Position numbers and translations under genes: made by a program. Shown here one piece after another: positions 28,889 through 39,134 of a stretch of DNA of 64,000 nucleotides. Every line of letters begins with the position of its first letter. The stretch's first letter is position 1. The stretch spans positions 1,240,001-1,304,000 of the forward strand of contig JACTVC010000002.1 of assembly GCA_018417955.1 (NCBI GenBank). Direction: 5' to 3'. The notes beneath the pieces were generated by a model. That model ran no database searches. It was not told the DNA's origin and worked only from the letters and a program-made list of their open reading frames with translations. The DNA is from Laccaria trichodermophora. Taxonomy: Eukaryota > Basidiomycota > Agaricomycetes > Agaricales > Hydnangiaceae.

Positions 28889-29890
28889 TCAAGTCATATT
28901 CTCTTCCTCTGGTTCGCAGGGCTCCTGGTAATCATCACCATCGCCACCCAGTTCATAAGCATCCCCACCTCCCTTCATAGCCTTTGCAATGGATAAGAAG
29001 TAGTGTATCTGGAGGAAAGCGGGAAGCGGAGGAGGGAAGAGAATATTTGAACCGTCCCATGGGGCCTTCACTTCGACGCCATGGAGTGCAGCAGTGGCTG
29101 GATGGAAAGAAAATATTTCGTGGGTCTGTTCAAAAGAAAGTTAGAAATCGTACAAGGAGGGAAAGGGGCCTTGACTTCAGGAAGAATTGCAAAGCGAAAT
29201 TCCTCGTATTCCCTATGATGTTGCAAGCAAAGCAACGTCCCATTCTCCAGGGAGTTGATTCGCCTGAGATCCTTCTTTGTCGAAGAATTGCAGAGATAGC
29301 GGCTCACTACTAGGTCATGATAAGCGGAATTTATGATATGTCCCGCTTCGTAAAAATCAGAGTCATCGCGGTACTTGTAGATCGCCTGGATTCCAGTTGC
29401 CAAACAGACCGCACATCCTCTATCTCTATAGATGAGTCTCATCTTGAAGCTTTCGCTGTCGTCTGAGGGATCCTGCGACAAGTTGGAAATTACAAGAGGC
29501 GGGCAAAAATGCGATCTTACCCGTCCACTTGCAGTAGACCCTACTCCATCGAGTTTCACTCTCTTGACTGCAGGTTTCGAAGGTGAGTCGGTTCCGATAA
29601 GCTGTAAGTTGAAAAAAGGCTTGAACGTGATCTCCCCGCCCTCAACTGAAGACACTAGAGAGAAGTCAAAATCAGGAGCCACCGTTAGCTCAAGGAAACT
29701 CGCGGATAAGGTAGTTCCCGGCTGCAATGTTTCCCGGAGACGATCGTTCGACGGGAGGATTGGTCAATGGGATCAGCGTGTCGTCGAGTTTTTGCAGTTT
29801 ATAGCCATTGTCGGGAACAGCTTGGATAAAATGGTCAAGTAGCTTGAAAGAGTCGGCTATCGACCTTCGACCTTCCAGTGATGAGCCGTC
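28889..29890 (-). CDS. HNH nuclease-domain protein, copy A
   Basis: A long minus-strand frame (29727-29068) begins MQPGTTLSASFLELTVAPDF. The N-terminal part upstream reads GSSLEGRRSIADSFKLLDHF and VPDNGYKLQKLDDTLIPL in another frame. The HNH core is CAVCLATGIQAIYKY, GHIINSA, then INSLENGTLLCLQHHREYEEF: the expected H, N and H are present. An intron (donor GTACGA near 29155, acceptor AACAG near 29130) joins to THEIFSFHPATAALHGVEVK and an acidic tail EPEEENMT then stop at 28889. Fungal proteins of this type are multicopy and of uncertain role. Compared with copy B, a segment of about 37 codons between SRYLC and TKKDL is missing, and the frame break near 29705 may mean this copy is also dead. 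Confidence 0.6.
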
Positions 29891-30244
29891 TATGCCAGAA
29901 TATCAACATTGCGCCACTGCTTGGATTTTGTAGATTGGGCGGACGCACAAAGATTCGTGTGTACCATGTATGGCCCTGCCAACGAGGCCGAACACATGGT
30001 ATAAAGCATGATATCTCGGATGCTAGGGAACACATGATTGGGTACTTTGGATAGCTCCATAGTTCAATGAAGACATGTCCCCAGTTCGTAGCGCAAATAC
30101 TCTTCATGTCTGGGACAACCCCTGTTTTTCAAAAATTACAAATATGGTAACTATGTGTAAATATTTTGAAGGATAGGGTTGGTATAGGGGGCGCCTACTA
30201 TAGTGCATCCACGGTCCAGTTCAGCGTCCAACTGGCAGTAAATA

Positions 30245-30975
30245 CAAGGGGGTCCTAGGATTAAAAAAGTAGACCTGGGGTCGATTTTTTTTTTTAAGCC
30301 CTACTAGCTTGACCTACCTACCTACGTAATCAGGCACATGTCCATATATGGTAAGATGATGTCATCATCATGATCGCTTTTCCCTCGACTTGTGCCAGAT
30401 ACCTCACAGACCTTGCACACCCAATTTCGTGGAACGATTTCCAACAAAATGCAATGTAGATGATACTGGAATATAGGTGAGTAACTTGTAATTTCTGTAT
30501 GGAATATATTCTTATCCATTGTGTTTCACAGCCAAGCCTCTTACATTCAGTTCTTTGAGGTTGGCAAGTCCAATGGCTCCACAGTGTATCCAGACTTTGC
30601 AATCAGGGCATACGGCGTATCCATTAGAATCAAGCACGGGTTGCCAAACAACTTGTCAGTAACTTCTAATTGATATTTGGTGACTCTACTTCTGTAGTTG
30701 CACCAGCTTCCATTGCTTTGTTGGGGCTTCATGATGCTGACACTTGGTGGAGAAATTTTATGATTAGATAAGATTAAAGAAATATTATATAACACTTGAA
30801 TATCAACTGATCTACATGTTCTGGAGTGTATTGGCACTGCAAACTTGCAAGGTATGGCCTTCCAGGCCTGTTTTGAGATACTTTTGTAGAGGGTTCCAAT
30901 TTTTTTTTTTCTGGGCCTGCAGCCGACCTACCTACCCAACCCCCGGTCGGACTTTGGAATCCTAAGACCCCCTTG
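30245..30975 (-). mobile_element. 731-bp non-autonomous hAT-type element with 8-bp duplication
   Basis: The ends CAAGGGGGTCCTAGGATT (30245) and AATCCTAAGACCCCCTTG (to 30975) are inverted copies with one mismatch, flanked by the 8-bp direct repeat AGTAAATA (30237-30244, 30976-30983). Subterminal ACCTACCTACC words sit next to poly-T tracts at both ends. On the minus strand a cysteine-rich stretch (CPDCKVWIHCGAIG; NWVCKVCEVSG) in broken frames may be the remnant of a zinc-finger protein carried by the element. Confidence 0.75.
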
Positions 30976-31129
30976 AGTAAATATTCGCGAACCCGTTTGA
31001 ATGGATTCGAACGTGGCCGAACCTAAGGAATAGAAACTTTGAATCCTTGAGTTATAGTGCCGATCTCCTCGAGCTCCCAATACTTACTACGTGCCTTTAG
31101 TTATACTTAGTCTGATAGATACTCTACGT

Positions 31130-31397
31130 CACCTTGCTTGTCAAGGTCTCCCACTGTCATAAATACCAAACAGATACAAACAATGAGCATAGGGGCCATG
31201 GGGTTCTGACTTGCAGAATGCGCACGCGAGCGGACAATCATGTATTCAGTCGTTTAGCTTACCCGCACAGCGATCTTCGTTTAACTAATTCTACAATGGG
31301 TGGTGTGTGTGTGCTGTCACCTTGCTTGTCAAGGTCTCCCAAGGTCATAAATACCAAACAGGTACAAACAAACCTCCCAGGGGCCATGGGGGTCTTT
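31130..31397. repeat. Direct repeat of about 75 bp
   Basis: CCTTGCTTGTCAAGGTCTCCCA...CATAAATACCAAACAG...GGGGCCATGGGG occurs at about 31130-31206 and again at about 31318-31392. Both copies precede related GCGCACGCGAGCG or hairpin sequences, so they are probably two copies of one small dispersed element. Confidence 0.55.
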
Positions 31398-31411
31398 TCT
31401 TTAGGCTCGAC

Positions 31412-31458
31412 ACCAGCCGTTACTTCAAACTCCGATCGTCGTTGAAGTAACGGCTGGT
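31412..31458. repeat. Perfect 17-bp hairpin, family member 1
   Basis: ACCAGCCGTTACTTCAA (31412-31428) and its exact reverse complement (31442-31458) enclose 13 bases. The flank carries CACTTTGGCGGGTCACGCA, whose inverse occurs beside member 4 near 33410. See the related hairpins at 32226, 32417 and 33449. Confidence 0.6.
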
Positions 31459-31518
31459 CTAACCTGTTGTCACTTTGGCGGGTCACGCATTTGTGACAAA
31501 GGACTTAGCGAAATTTCG

Positions 31519-32055
31519 ATGAACGACGTGCAAACAACCTTGGTAAACTTCGTTGAAGACACTGCTAAGCTCGATCTCTGGTCCTTCCTCCTCCCAGTCA
31601 CCCTCAAGGTACTCCCCATCATCCTCTGCATCCCTATATCCATATCAAATGCAACGTCTTCAATTCCCAACCTCTCCAACGTAACGTCACCATCATCTAA
31701 CGGGAGGGGCAAACGTGCACGAAAAGCCACGATATCAGCATCAGCGGCATCAACTTCTCAGGCTGCCACACCAGCGCCAAACCCAGCCGCACAAACGGCA
31801 ACTCGACTTCGAGGTACCCCGAACCAACCTATGCACCCAGCTACCCCATCGACGCCGATACCAATCCGATTGCAACAGAATCCTTATGCACATCTCGTGT
31901 ACACACCACACCAACATTATCTCTGGCAACATCTTCACACTCCCGTTGTGTCTCGTTCTCCCAACACTCCCTTGTATCCGAGTTCGTCAGGTAGTCTGGC
32001 TGGTTTCTCTCAAGATACATCACCCAACACCCTGTTAGAGCCAACTACGAGCTAA
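31519..32055 (+). CDS. Ser/Thr/Pro-rich open frame, 178 codons, doubtful gene
   Basis: The frame begins MNDVQTTLVNFVEDTAKLDL with one hydrophobic stretch (residues about 23-43), a basic patch (GRGKRARKATIS), then low-complexity Ser/Thr/Pro/Ala sequence rich in Gln and His. No family is recognised. It lies between repeat-family members, and no second exon or strong splice sites were seen. It may be a chance frame in a low-complexity stretch. Confidence 0.3.
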   Translation: MNDVQTTLVNFVEDTAKLDLWSFLLPVTLKVLPIILCIPISISNATSSIPNLSNVTSPSSNGRGKRARKATISASAASTSQAATPAPNPAAQTATRLRGTPNQPMHPATPSTPIPIRLQQNPYAHLVYTPHQHYLWQHLHTPVVSRSPNTPLYPSSSGSLAGFSQDTSPNTLLEPTTS

Positions 32056-32225
32056 AGGACATTAAATTCTTAAAGTACTACAAATATATATTTGAAAACA
32101 TGACCTACATTGTTCCAAAAAGAGTGTAATGTGAGCAAAATTCTTCGACAGGTCATTCAACTCTTTTTTTTTTCTAAGTCCGTTGTCACACTTCGCTGGT
32201 CCTGCCAAAATCGTGACAGTGTAGA

Positions 32226-32316
32226 CCAGTCGGTACGGTAACTACTCTCTTTCACTCTCTGCTCACCACAACAAACAGTACACATCACCAAATAACTCTG
32301 TTACCGTACCGACTGG
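32226..32316. repeat. 17-bp inverted repeat, family member 2
   Basis: CCAGTCGGTACGGTAAC (32226-32242) and its exact inverse (32300-32316) enclose 57 bp. It is followed by CTTTTCTTGCATATCGCGCACGCGAGCG (32329 onward), a motif repeated almost identically at about 33509. Confidence 0.6.
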
Positions 32317-32416
32317 CTTGTGAGTCTATCTTTTCTTGCATATCGCGCACGCGAGCGGGCAAGCATGAACAAACAAACTTTCTATGGGCCATGGGGCTCT
32401 TTTCTAGACTCGCTAG

Positions 32417-32512
32417 CCAGTCGTTCTGAGGTGTTTGCCACTTGTTGTGGCTTTGTTGTGGGGTCAAACATCAGGCGGACTGCGAAAAATAAGAACACCT
32501 CAGAACGACTGG
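32417..32512. repeat. 19-bp inverted repeat, family member 3
   Basis: CCAGTCGTTCTGAGGTGTT (32417-32435) and its exact inverse (32494-32512) enclose 58 bp. The outer ends again read CCAGTCG, as in member 2, while the inner stem differs. Confidence 0.6.
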
Positions 32513-32779
32513 GACAAATGAACACGGTTTGGCAGGGACCCCTGCGTGTGACGCTGACTTAGAGAAATTTCCGCGAACATTCACCCACCTCAAAACACCC
32601 GTTCGAAACATCACAAAAAAAAGTTTTTCTGGCTACATCTTTAGATAGATTCAAATAATGTGAATACAGTAGAGTTGAAAAAATAGGTTTTTTTCGACAC
32701 CTTACGAGGATTGAGGACTGCGGCTAGCCCATCCCCTACCAAGTGCATGTTCTAAACCCACGAAACCCTCAATAGGGCT

Positions 32780-33223
32780 CGCCACGGAGCTGCAGAGCAT
32801 GTACTTGCGGGTGACCAGCTGTCCATCACTCGATTACGTGCTCTCGAACCAATCCAAAGTGGCCATGAAAGTGGAATCGATGCGATGTTTGGGAGTGCAG
32901 GGAATCCGGGACTGTTTCATGCAAATATTGATCTTCTAGGTCCTCTCTCGACGCATTTCAGAAAACCTGACACCAGTCTGTGCGATCCCGATTCCAATTC
33001 ATTATCGTGCGAGGATACATGCGTGGACTGTACCGAAGGCAAAAAATCACCACCTACTGTGTTCTGGCCACCATCTGAGCTGCCAGCTCCAGCAACTCTC
33101 AAACCCCCAACTAACCTGTGTCCAGGGCCTGCAACTCTCAAACCCCCAACTAATCTGGGTCCACCCCTCGAAAATCCAGCGGCGACGCCAGTTGAAGATG
33201 TCGGCAAAAGCGGTGTTGGATGA
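32780..33223 (+). pseudogene. Fragment of a transposon-associated protein
   Basis: The frame reads from HGAAEHVLAGDQLSITRLRAL through MFGSAGNPGLFHANIDLLGP to a Pro-rich tail with a direct repeat (PATLKPPTNL twice). The words AGNPGLFH and the following region recall a zinc-binding domain common in agaricomycete transposon proteins (usually AGCPGLFHTKI). The key Cys is Asn here and no partner domain is present. Assignment is tentative. Confidence 0.3.
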
Positions 33224-33448
33224 GAGTGTCGCAAGAGAGCCAGAGGGAGGCTTTAAACAAGATCGAGAGGATGGAAGGTTTTAGAAAGAACCCCTTGGTT
33301 GTGATGAAGACTCAGGGGAAGGGGTGAGTAGTGGTTGAGTCGCGCTGTCGTTGTGGTTGTACTGTGCATGTGAACGTTTGAACTGTGAAATTTCACCAAG
33401 TCCCGTGTCACAAAAGCGTGACCCTGCCAAAGGGTGTTCGTTTGTCCC

Positions 33449-33491
33449 AGCCGTTTCTTGAATGGAGCTTGCGGAGTTTGAAGAAACGGCT
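33449..33491. repeat. 14-bp inverted repeat, family member 4
   Basis: AGCCGTTTCTTGAA (33449-33462) pairs with TTGAAGAAACGGCT (33478-33491) with one mismatch. The flank carries GTCACAAAAGCGTGACCCTGCC, the inverse of the flank of member 1, and the TTTTCTTGCATATGGCGCACGCGAGCG motif at about 33509. Confidence 0.5.
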
Positions 33492-33949
33492 TGTCACGAG
33501 CCTAGCTCTTTTCTTGCATATGGCGCACGCGAGCGAGCAAACCGGTGCAAACAACTGGTCTTTTCAAAACATATCATTGTCTCTTTCTTAGTGCCAGCTC
33601 CAATGTTTACATACATAACTATGTTGCGCTATAGCTCTTGAACACTGTTTCCTTTGTTACGAAAAAAAAGTTGCATCGTATTGGTTGCGTATTGGTGCAA
33701 AGCAGCGTATTTGTCAGCAAGCAAGGTGCCTGCTGCCGCTGCTAAGTTTCAGCCTCTAGTAATATAAGTATGCAGTATCTATGGACGAACCCTGTGCGAA
33801 GTGACCCTTTGTGTTGCAAATCATGAAGAAGGTATGAGACCAAAAGCCGAACATCAAGTAATCTCCCTGTCCTACGACAAACCATATTCCCTTCAAACTT
33901 CCCCTGGTTCGGAGAGCTCTTCACAGTCATCGGCATCGTCATCCTGTTC

Positions 33950-35010
33950 ACAATCATCCCCACCTCCCTTTGTAGCCTTTGCAATGGACGAGAAGTAGTG
34001 TATCTGGAGGAAAGCAGGAAGCGGAGGAGGGTATAGAGGATCCAAACCGTCCCATGGGGCCTTCACTTCAACGCCCTGCAGTGCGGCAGTGGCTGGATGG
34101 AAAGAAAAGATCTCGTGAGTCTGCTCAAAAGAAAGTTAGAGATCGTACTTGAAGGAGGGAAAGGAAGTCTTGACTTCAGGATGAATTGAAAAGTGAAAAT
34201 TTTCGTAATCCTTATGATGTTGCACGCTAAACAAGATCCCATTCTCCAGGGAATTGATTCGGCTGAGATCCTTCTTTGTCCGTGTGGACGGACTCGCAAA
34301 CCGGTTGTCGGCGTTGGCGGGATCAGTGAAAGGATCTCTGACGAGTGCTGGAAATCCATCGGCGTCCCACTTGACAATGACGGGATAAGTTTCGGAGAAT
34401 CATTTGCAGAGATAGCGGCTTACTAAGTCCTTATGAGCAAAATCGATGATATGTCCCCCTTCGAAACGATCAGAGTCTTCGCGGTACGTGTAGATCGCCT
34501 GGACTCCAGCTGCCAAACAGACCACACATCCTTTATCTCTATAAACGAGTCTCATCTTGAAGCTTTGGGGGTGGATTGGAGGATCCTGCGACAAGTTAAA
34601 AATTACAAGAGGGGGGCAAAGGTGCAATCTTACCCTGCTCGATGTTTCAGTTGTCGTAGACACTTCATCGGACTCGATTCTCTTGGCTGCACGTTTGGAA
34701 GGTGTGTCGCTAAGCCGGAAGTTGAAAAACGTATGACCTAGATGCCTGAACAAGATCTCCCCGCCCTCAACTGAAGGCACTGAAGAGAAGTCAGAATCAG
34801 AAGCCACCGTTAGCTGAAGGAAACTCGCTTACGTATAAGGTAGTTCCCGGCTGCAATAATTCCCGGATACGATCGTTCGACGGGAGGGATGGTCAATGGA
34901 GTGAGCGTGTCGTCGAGTTTTTGCAGTTTATAGTCATTATCGGGAATAACGCGGATAAAATGGTCAAGTAGCTTGAAAAAGTCGGCTATCGACCTTTGAC
35001 CGTTCAGTGA
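33950..35010 (-). pseudogene. HNH nuclease-domain protein, copy B
   Basis: This is a diverged duplicate of copy A. Recognisable parts are the N-terminus near 34990-34860, the frame 34807-34400 (MASDSDFSSVPSVEGGE, CVVCLAAGVQAIYTY, GHIIDFAHKDLVSRYLCK), an in-frame stop (TGA) after LCK, then FSETYPVIVKWDADGFPALV and INSLENGILFSVQHHKDYEN. The cysteine before the last HNH histidines is replaced (FSVQHH for LCLQHH). The tail (33950-34100) matches copy A's last exon. The stop and substitution suggest it is inactive. It keeps the middle segment missing from copy A, so it is closer to the ancestral layout there. Confidence 0.6.
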
Positions 35011-35513
35011 TGAGCCGTCTATGCAGGAATATCAATATATGCGCCACTTTATAAATTGGGTGGACGCAGTCCGACGCACAAAGATCCTTGCGTACTGCCA
35101 ACGAGTCACACATGGTATAAAGCGCAATATCTTGGATGCTGGGGAATACAGGATTGGATACTTTGGACAGCTGCATAGTTCAATGAAGACAGGTTCAATT
35201 TGGGGAAATCGGTAACTTGAATGAACCAGTTGTGACGTCATACTTATGCACATGACACACCTCTGGACGTGCTGTGACTGATTCTACAATGGGTGGTGTG
35301 CGTGTGCTATAACTATAAGTATGTAGTATCAATCCAACACTATGGACGAACAAACTGAAATGCCAAAAAAAAAAAATAGGTTTCTAATTTTCGATGCTCG
35401 GAGGCACAACATATCCGAGTCAGTTCGGGGTCAATACAAGGTGACCAGTTTTCGATATCTACCATTACCTCACTAGTACTTGTCCTTGGTGAATGAGCCT
35501 GAGAAAAGCTGCT

Positions 35514-35925
35514 TGGGATAACAGCGTACGCGTATGGGACGGGCTAGTTTGTTGCCACGCTTCGAGGCCATATTGGCGTTGTGTACCGGCTTGCGTGGAG
35601 TGCTGATAGTCGGTTGTTGATTAGTGCTAGCCTTAAGGATAGTACGCTCAAGGTTGGTGTCCCCTCCTTTCGTGGAATTGACTGGAGTTTCCTGATGATG
35701 GGGGTGGTAGATATAGAGTTTGAAGATGTATAAGATTGAGATCGACCTTCTGGACATACGGACGAGGTATACTTCGTGGCTGACAAAGTTCTTAAAGGGG
35801 GACGGACCGGACTGTTAAAATGTGCGTGCTTTCGTTCTTTTCTTCTTGCGTGGAGCTGAGTTTTCGCATCTAGATGGAAGAATTGAGGGACTGCATCGAA
35901 TTGATCGGGGTGTGTGCAGTACATT
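35514..35925 (+). pseudogene. RSA4: Second fragment of RSA4/NLE1 3' region
   Basis: The sequence from GGGATAACAGCGTACGCGTATGG onward matches 25000-25415 in the first pseudogene through the words GTAGTGCTGATAGTCGG-like, GGTGTCCCC.CCTTTCGTGGAATTGAC, AGGTATA and TGCGTGC-like, with indels. It begins within the last WD repeats and carries the same 3' flank, so it is a genomic duplicate of the decayed copy and not an independent retrocopy. Confidence 0.65.
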
Positions 35926-36264
35926 GTTACTTAGGTTGATATCATTCATGTTTAATTGAAAGTTTGGCGCCATTGAAACTCCAAAAACTTTGGTGATTGG
36001 TCGAGTGGAAGGTCAACAGTCGATGGGCACTCGCCGTCATGCAAGCTGAGAGTACCTAATTCAACGTAGCTGGCTGTTTAATACGTTTCATTCTTGCGAA
36101 TTGGGACACGACGTTTTCCGAAGGCGCAAAGCATCTTTGGACGTTCTGTGGGAGGGGACACTGCTCACTTCAAATGAGACTGTGCAACCGGGGTCGGGAG
36201 GAGCGGGGAGGACAACATACTTTAGGACGCATTGATTGCTGACCGTTGTCGCGGCAGGATTTTA

Positions 36265-36560
36265 GGAGACCGGGTTTAACAGGTGTCGATGCCTACTTAC
36301 TTCTTGCCGTTCTTGGATAGCTTTAACATACAGGGCCAATCCTCTCGCCCTGTCAAAAACATATTATCAGGTTGGGGCACTACGCTTGCACGTAGACACC
36401 ACGATGATATCGTGCATGCAAACCTCAAGGAAGAGTCACCAGATGCAGTAAAAGATACAGGTTGCCATTGTAATCTTTGGGTTATGTCCACCCTTTGCGT
36501 CGCGAATCGTGAAGAAGGTAGTTTGGCGGACAGAGACCAAATGCCGAACATCACACCTAG
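36265..36560. repeat. Duplicated block, copy 2 (partner of 28560-28870)
   Basis: It carries the same order of words as copy 1: TTTTAGGAGACCGGGTTTAACAGGTGTCGAT, CAATCCTCTCGCCCTGTCAAA, ATCGTGCATGCAAAC and GTTTGGCGGACAGAGACCAAA. Short frames across it are not genes. Confidence 0.6.
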
Positions 36561-36799
36561 CGTCAATCGGTATGCACGAGACCACCATTTTACTTCTTGA
36601 GGTAATTTACATGTCATTGGATTCCTGCGTTTGGGTACATAGACCTTCCCAACGAGACGCCGTGGGCTACTCCGTGGCGCGAGTGATGCGGGAGGAATCA
36701 AGGATCGAAGGAAACACAACCGAGTTTTGCAAAGCGATCGACTCTGACAAAATCCGACGAAATCTACCCTGTCATTTAGTCTACACGCAATGATTAGAG

Positions 36800-38489
36800 G
36801 GATATCAGGAACAGATATACAGTTGAACGTACGATACAAGGACCGCATTGGCGAAAACTGCAGAACATTTGTGAATTGTAGATATGGCTTTGAAAAAGAA
36901 GTTCCTTACAACTTCCTCTAACATTGTAGATCCCATAGGGAATGGGGCTATCCGGAAGTAGAGCGTACTAGAAGCAACGAATATCTTGAGATTATGCTCA
37001 AATGAGCGAAGAGCTGAACTGACGGTTATCATGAATGCAAGTGCGATGAGCCTAAGAGGAAGGACTGTCAGAAGCCATAGGTAAGAGAAAGTCTTGGGGC
37101 GTACGAACCTATTATGAGAGACTTTACAATCCCCATGATCCTTCGAAATTGAATCATGCTTGATGGAGTCAGGATACACACGGAAAGATGAAGGGATTTA
37201 CTCACCGACTTGTGGTCAAAGGGGAGGCCTGCCGATACAACAAAAAGCACATGGTGTCTGTTACCACGCCGCTCGAAACAATCCTCAGCCCAAAGGACAT
37301 GATAAGGTGAAACTAGCCAAATTAATTCAAAAACGGTCCACTTGCAATGGATAAGTGACATACGCTGCTGGCTTTTCGCTCCGGGAAGCAGTAATGTCTT
37401 TGCCTAGAGAAACAGTTGAGCGTGCAGTTTGCTTCAAACATAACATTGACTGCATTGAATGGATCGTTCGACGCACATATTCTCAAGAAAGTCTATGGGT
37501 CAAAGATCAAATCCTAAGTTCAAGTTGGATCGTGAATTCAATCAGGCTTACTGATAGTAAAGCCTGCAACGGGAGCAGTTAGCCGCAGTGATCATATCCA
37601 AAGCAACACGATGTACCCCAGCCAACAAAAAAAGGAGCCAACTATGACATGAATCAAGACCGGGTGTTGCTCATAACAAACGGGAACTTACCACCACAAA
37701 GCCAATCTTGAAATACCTCTCGTTTGACACTACGATCCGATAATGAGATGGGCTTTGAATTTGCAAAGAAATTGTGAGCTTACAAGCCCACATCCGCTTG
37801 ATGAAGAGGCTACAGTGTTACAAATCATAAGAAGCGGATGCCTAGATTGAGATTGGGCGTACATTTCGGTGAGGAGGCAGGTCAGTTCCTGGATATACTT
37901 GTCAAAACATTGAGCTGAGAGTTCGACTTCACGGCTTACGGTTGGAACGGAAAAAGCCTTGATTGAAATTGAGTCAACTGGACCATCAATTGAAAGAGTT
38001 TGTGCTGACCTCAGCTGCCCTAGTATTCCAAGACGGTTTAGTTCATTGTCATTGATCAGCCAATTACACATAACGGACCAATAATTGCAACTGATCAAGG
38101 TCGTAATGTCGACGCCGATTCCCCGCTGAATGAAATGGTACCAGAGTGACCTGTAATCAAGCACAAGGCCGACAGTTTCTGACTACGTCGAGGATCGGTT
38201 AGCTTGACGTTTGATCCTAAGGAAATTACTCGTACAACACATAAAACCCCAATCTATAAATGTCAGACTCAGGAGAGATCGAACGACTACCTTAAGAACT
38301 CACCGATATACAGGGTCCTTCGGAAAGGTCCTGTAGTACCATGCCGCCTGGCATATCAACACGCCGTACATCCTATGGAAGAGCGACTTGTTAACGAAGA
38401 TGACGCCACAAAAAAAAAGTCACGAACGCGCTTGCAATCATCCCCCCAAACAGCGTAGAACCAAGCGCTGCGTCGGATGCTGCACTCAT
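36800..38489 (-). pseudogene. DUF6534-like multi-pass membrane protein, probably decayed
   Basis: From a start at 38489 the sequence reads MSAASDAALGSTLFGGMIASA; a 55-nt intron (donor GTTCGT, acceptor CATAG) joins to MYGVLICQAAWYYRTFPKDP. This start pattern is typical of DUF6534-type membrane proteins of agaricomycetes. Downstream pieces include GVDITTLISCNYWSVMCNWLI (38090), VSLIEFTIQLELRI (37560) and a hydrophobic stretch LLTVLPLRLIALAFMITVSSAL (near 37060). Stops interrupt several of these and I cannot join them into one frame. The 3' end is uncertain. The function of the family is unknown. Confidence 0.4.
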
Positions 38490-39134
38490 AGCCTGAAGGA
38501 GTACGTTGAGTGAAATAACGAAGGGAACTGTTCCATCAAGGGTTTGAACAAGTTTTGAGGAACTGAGTGGGAGGGGAGAAGGGTCACTTCAGGTCAGAAC
38601 TTTGACCTAAGTAAGTAGGAGCCTCTCAAAGGCCCTGGCATCAGGCACTAAGTAAGCGCTTCATGCCAAGCTACATGCGAGATGTGAAAGTCATGTCAGA
38701 TGGTCACGGTTGGCCAGCTGGGTTGGCCCCTGTCCGGACAAAAAGTTGGAAATTTCCTACATAGAAAATTTTTGATGTTGAGAACGAGAGGCCCGATGAC
38801 AGAGAGGTCTTACGAAACTATGTGCTTTACATCGATACCCTGACATGCTTACGGCTCTAGGAGCCTTGTGCAGCAACAAGAGAGTGGGATACTATATTCA
38901 GTGGAACGGTGGAAGTTTTTTGGCCATCTGGGCACAGAAATCACCAGATGTGGAGATTTAGAGATGTGGTAAGAAAGCTTTTCTTAGATAAACACATTCG
39001 TACCGTCCTACTGGTCAAGACAAAAATAGGTGGGGGTATGGAGACAAACAAAAATAGGGATTGCTAGAGCTGAGAGAGGGGGGCAGAATTACACAGTACC
39101 ACTACGACAAGATTATAAATGAAACAGAAACCAA
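38490..39134. other. Intergenic region without recognisable features
   Basis: About 640 bp between the membrane-protein remnant and the YRA1-like gene. I see no open frame of note, no hairpin and no tandem repeat. The 3' end of the YRA1-like transcript must lie near 39000-39130. Confidence 0.4.
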
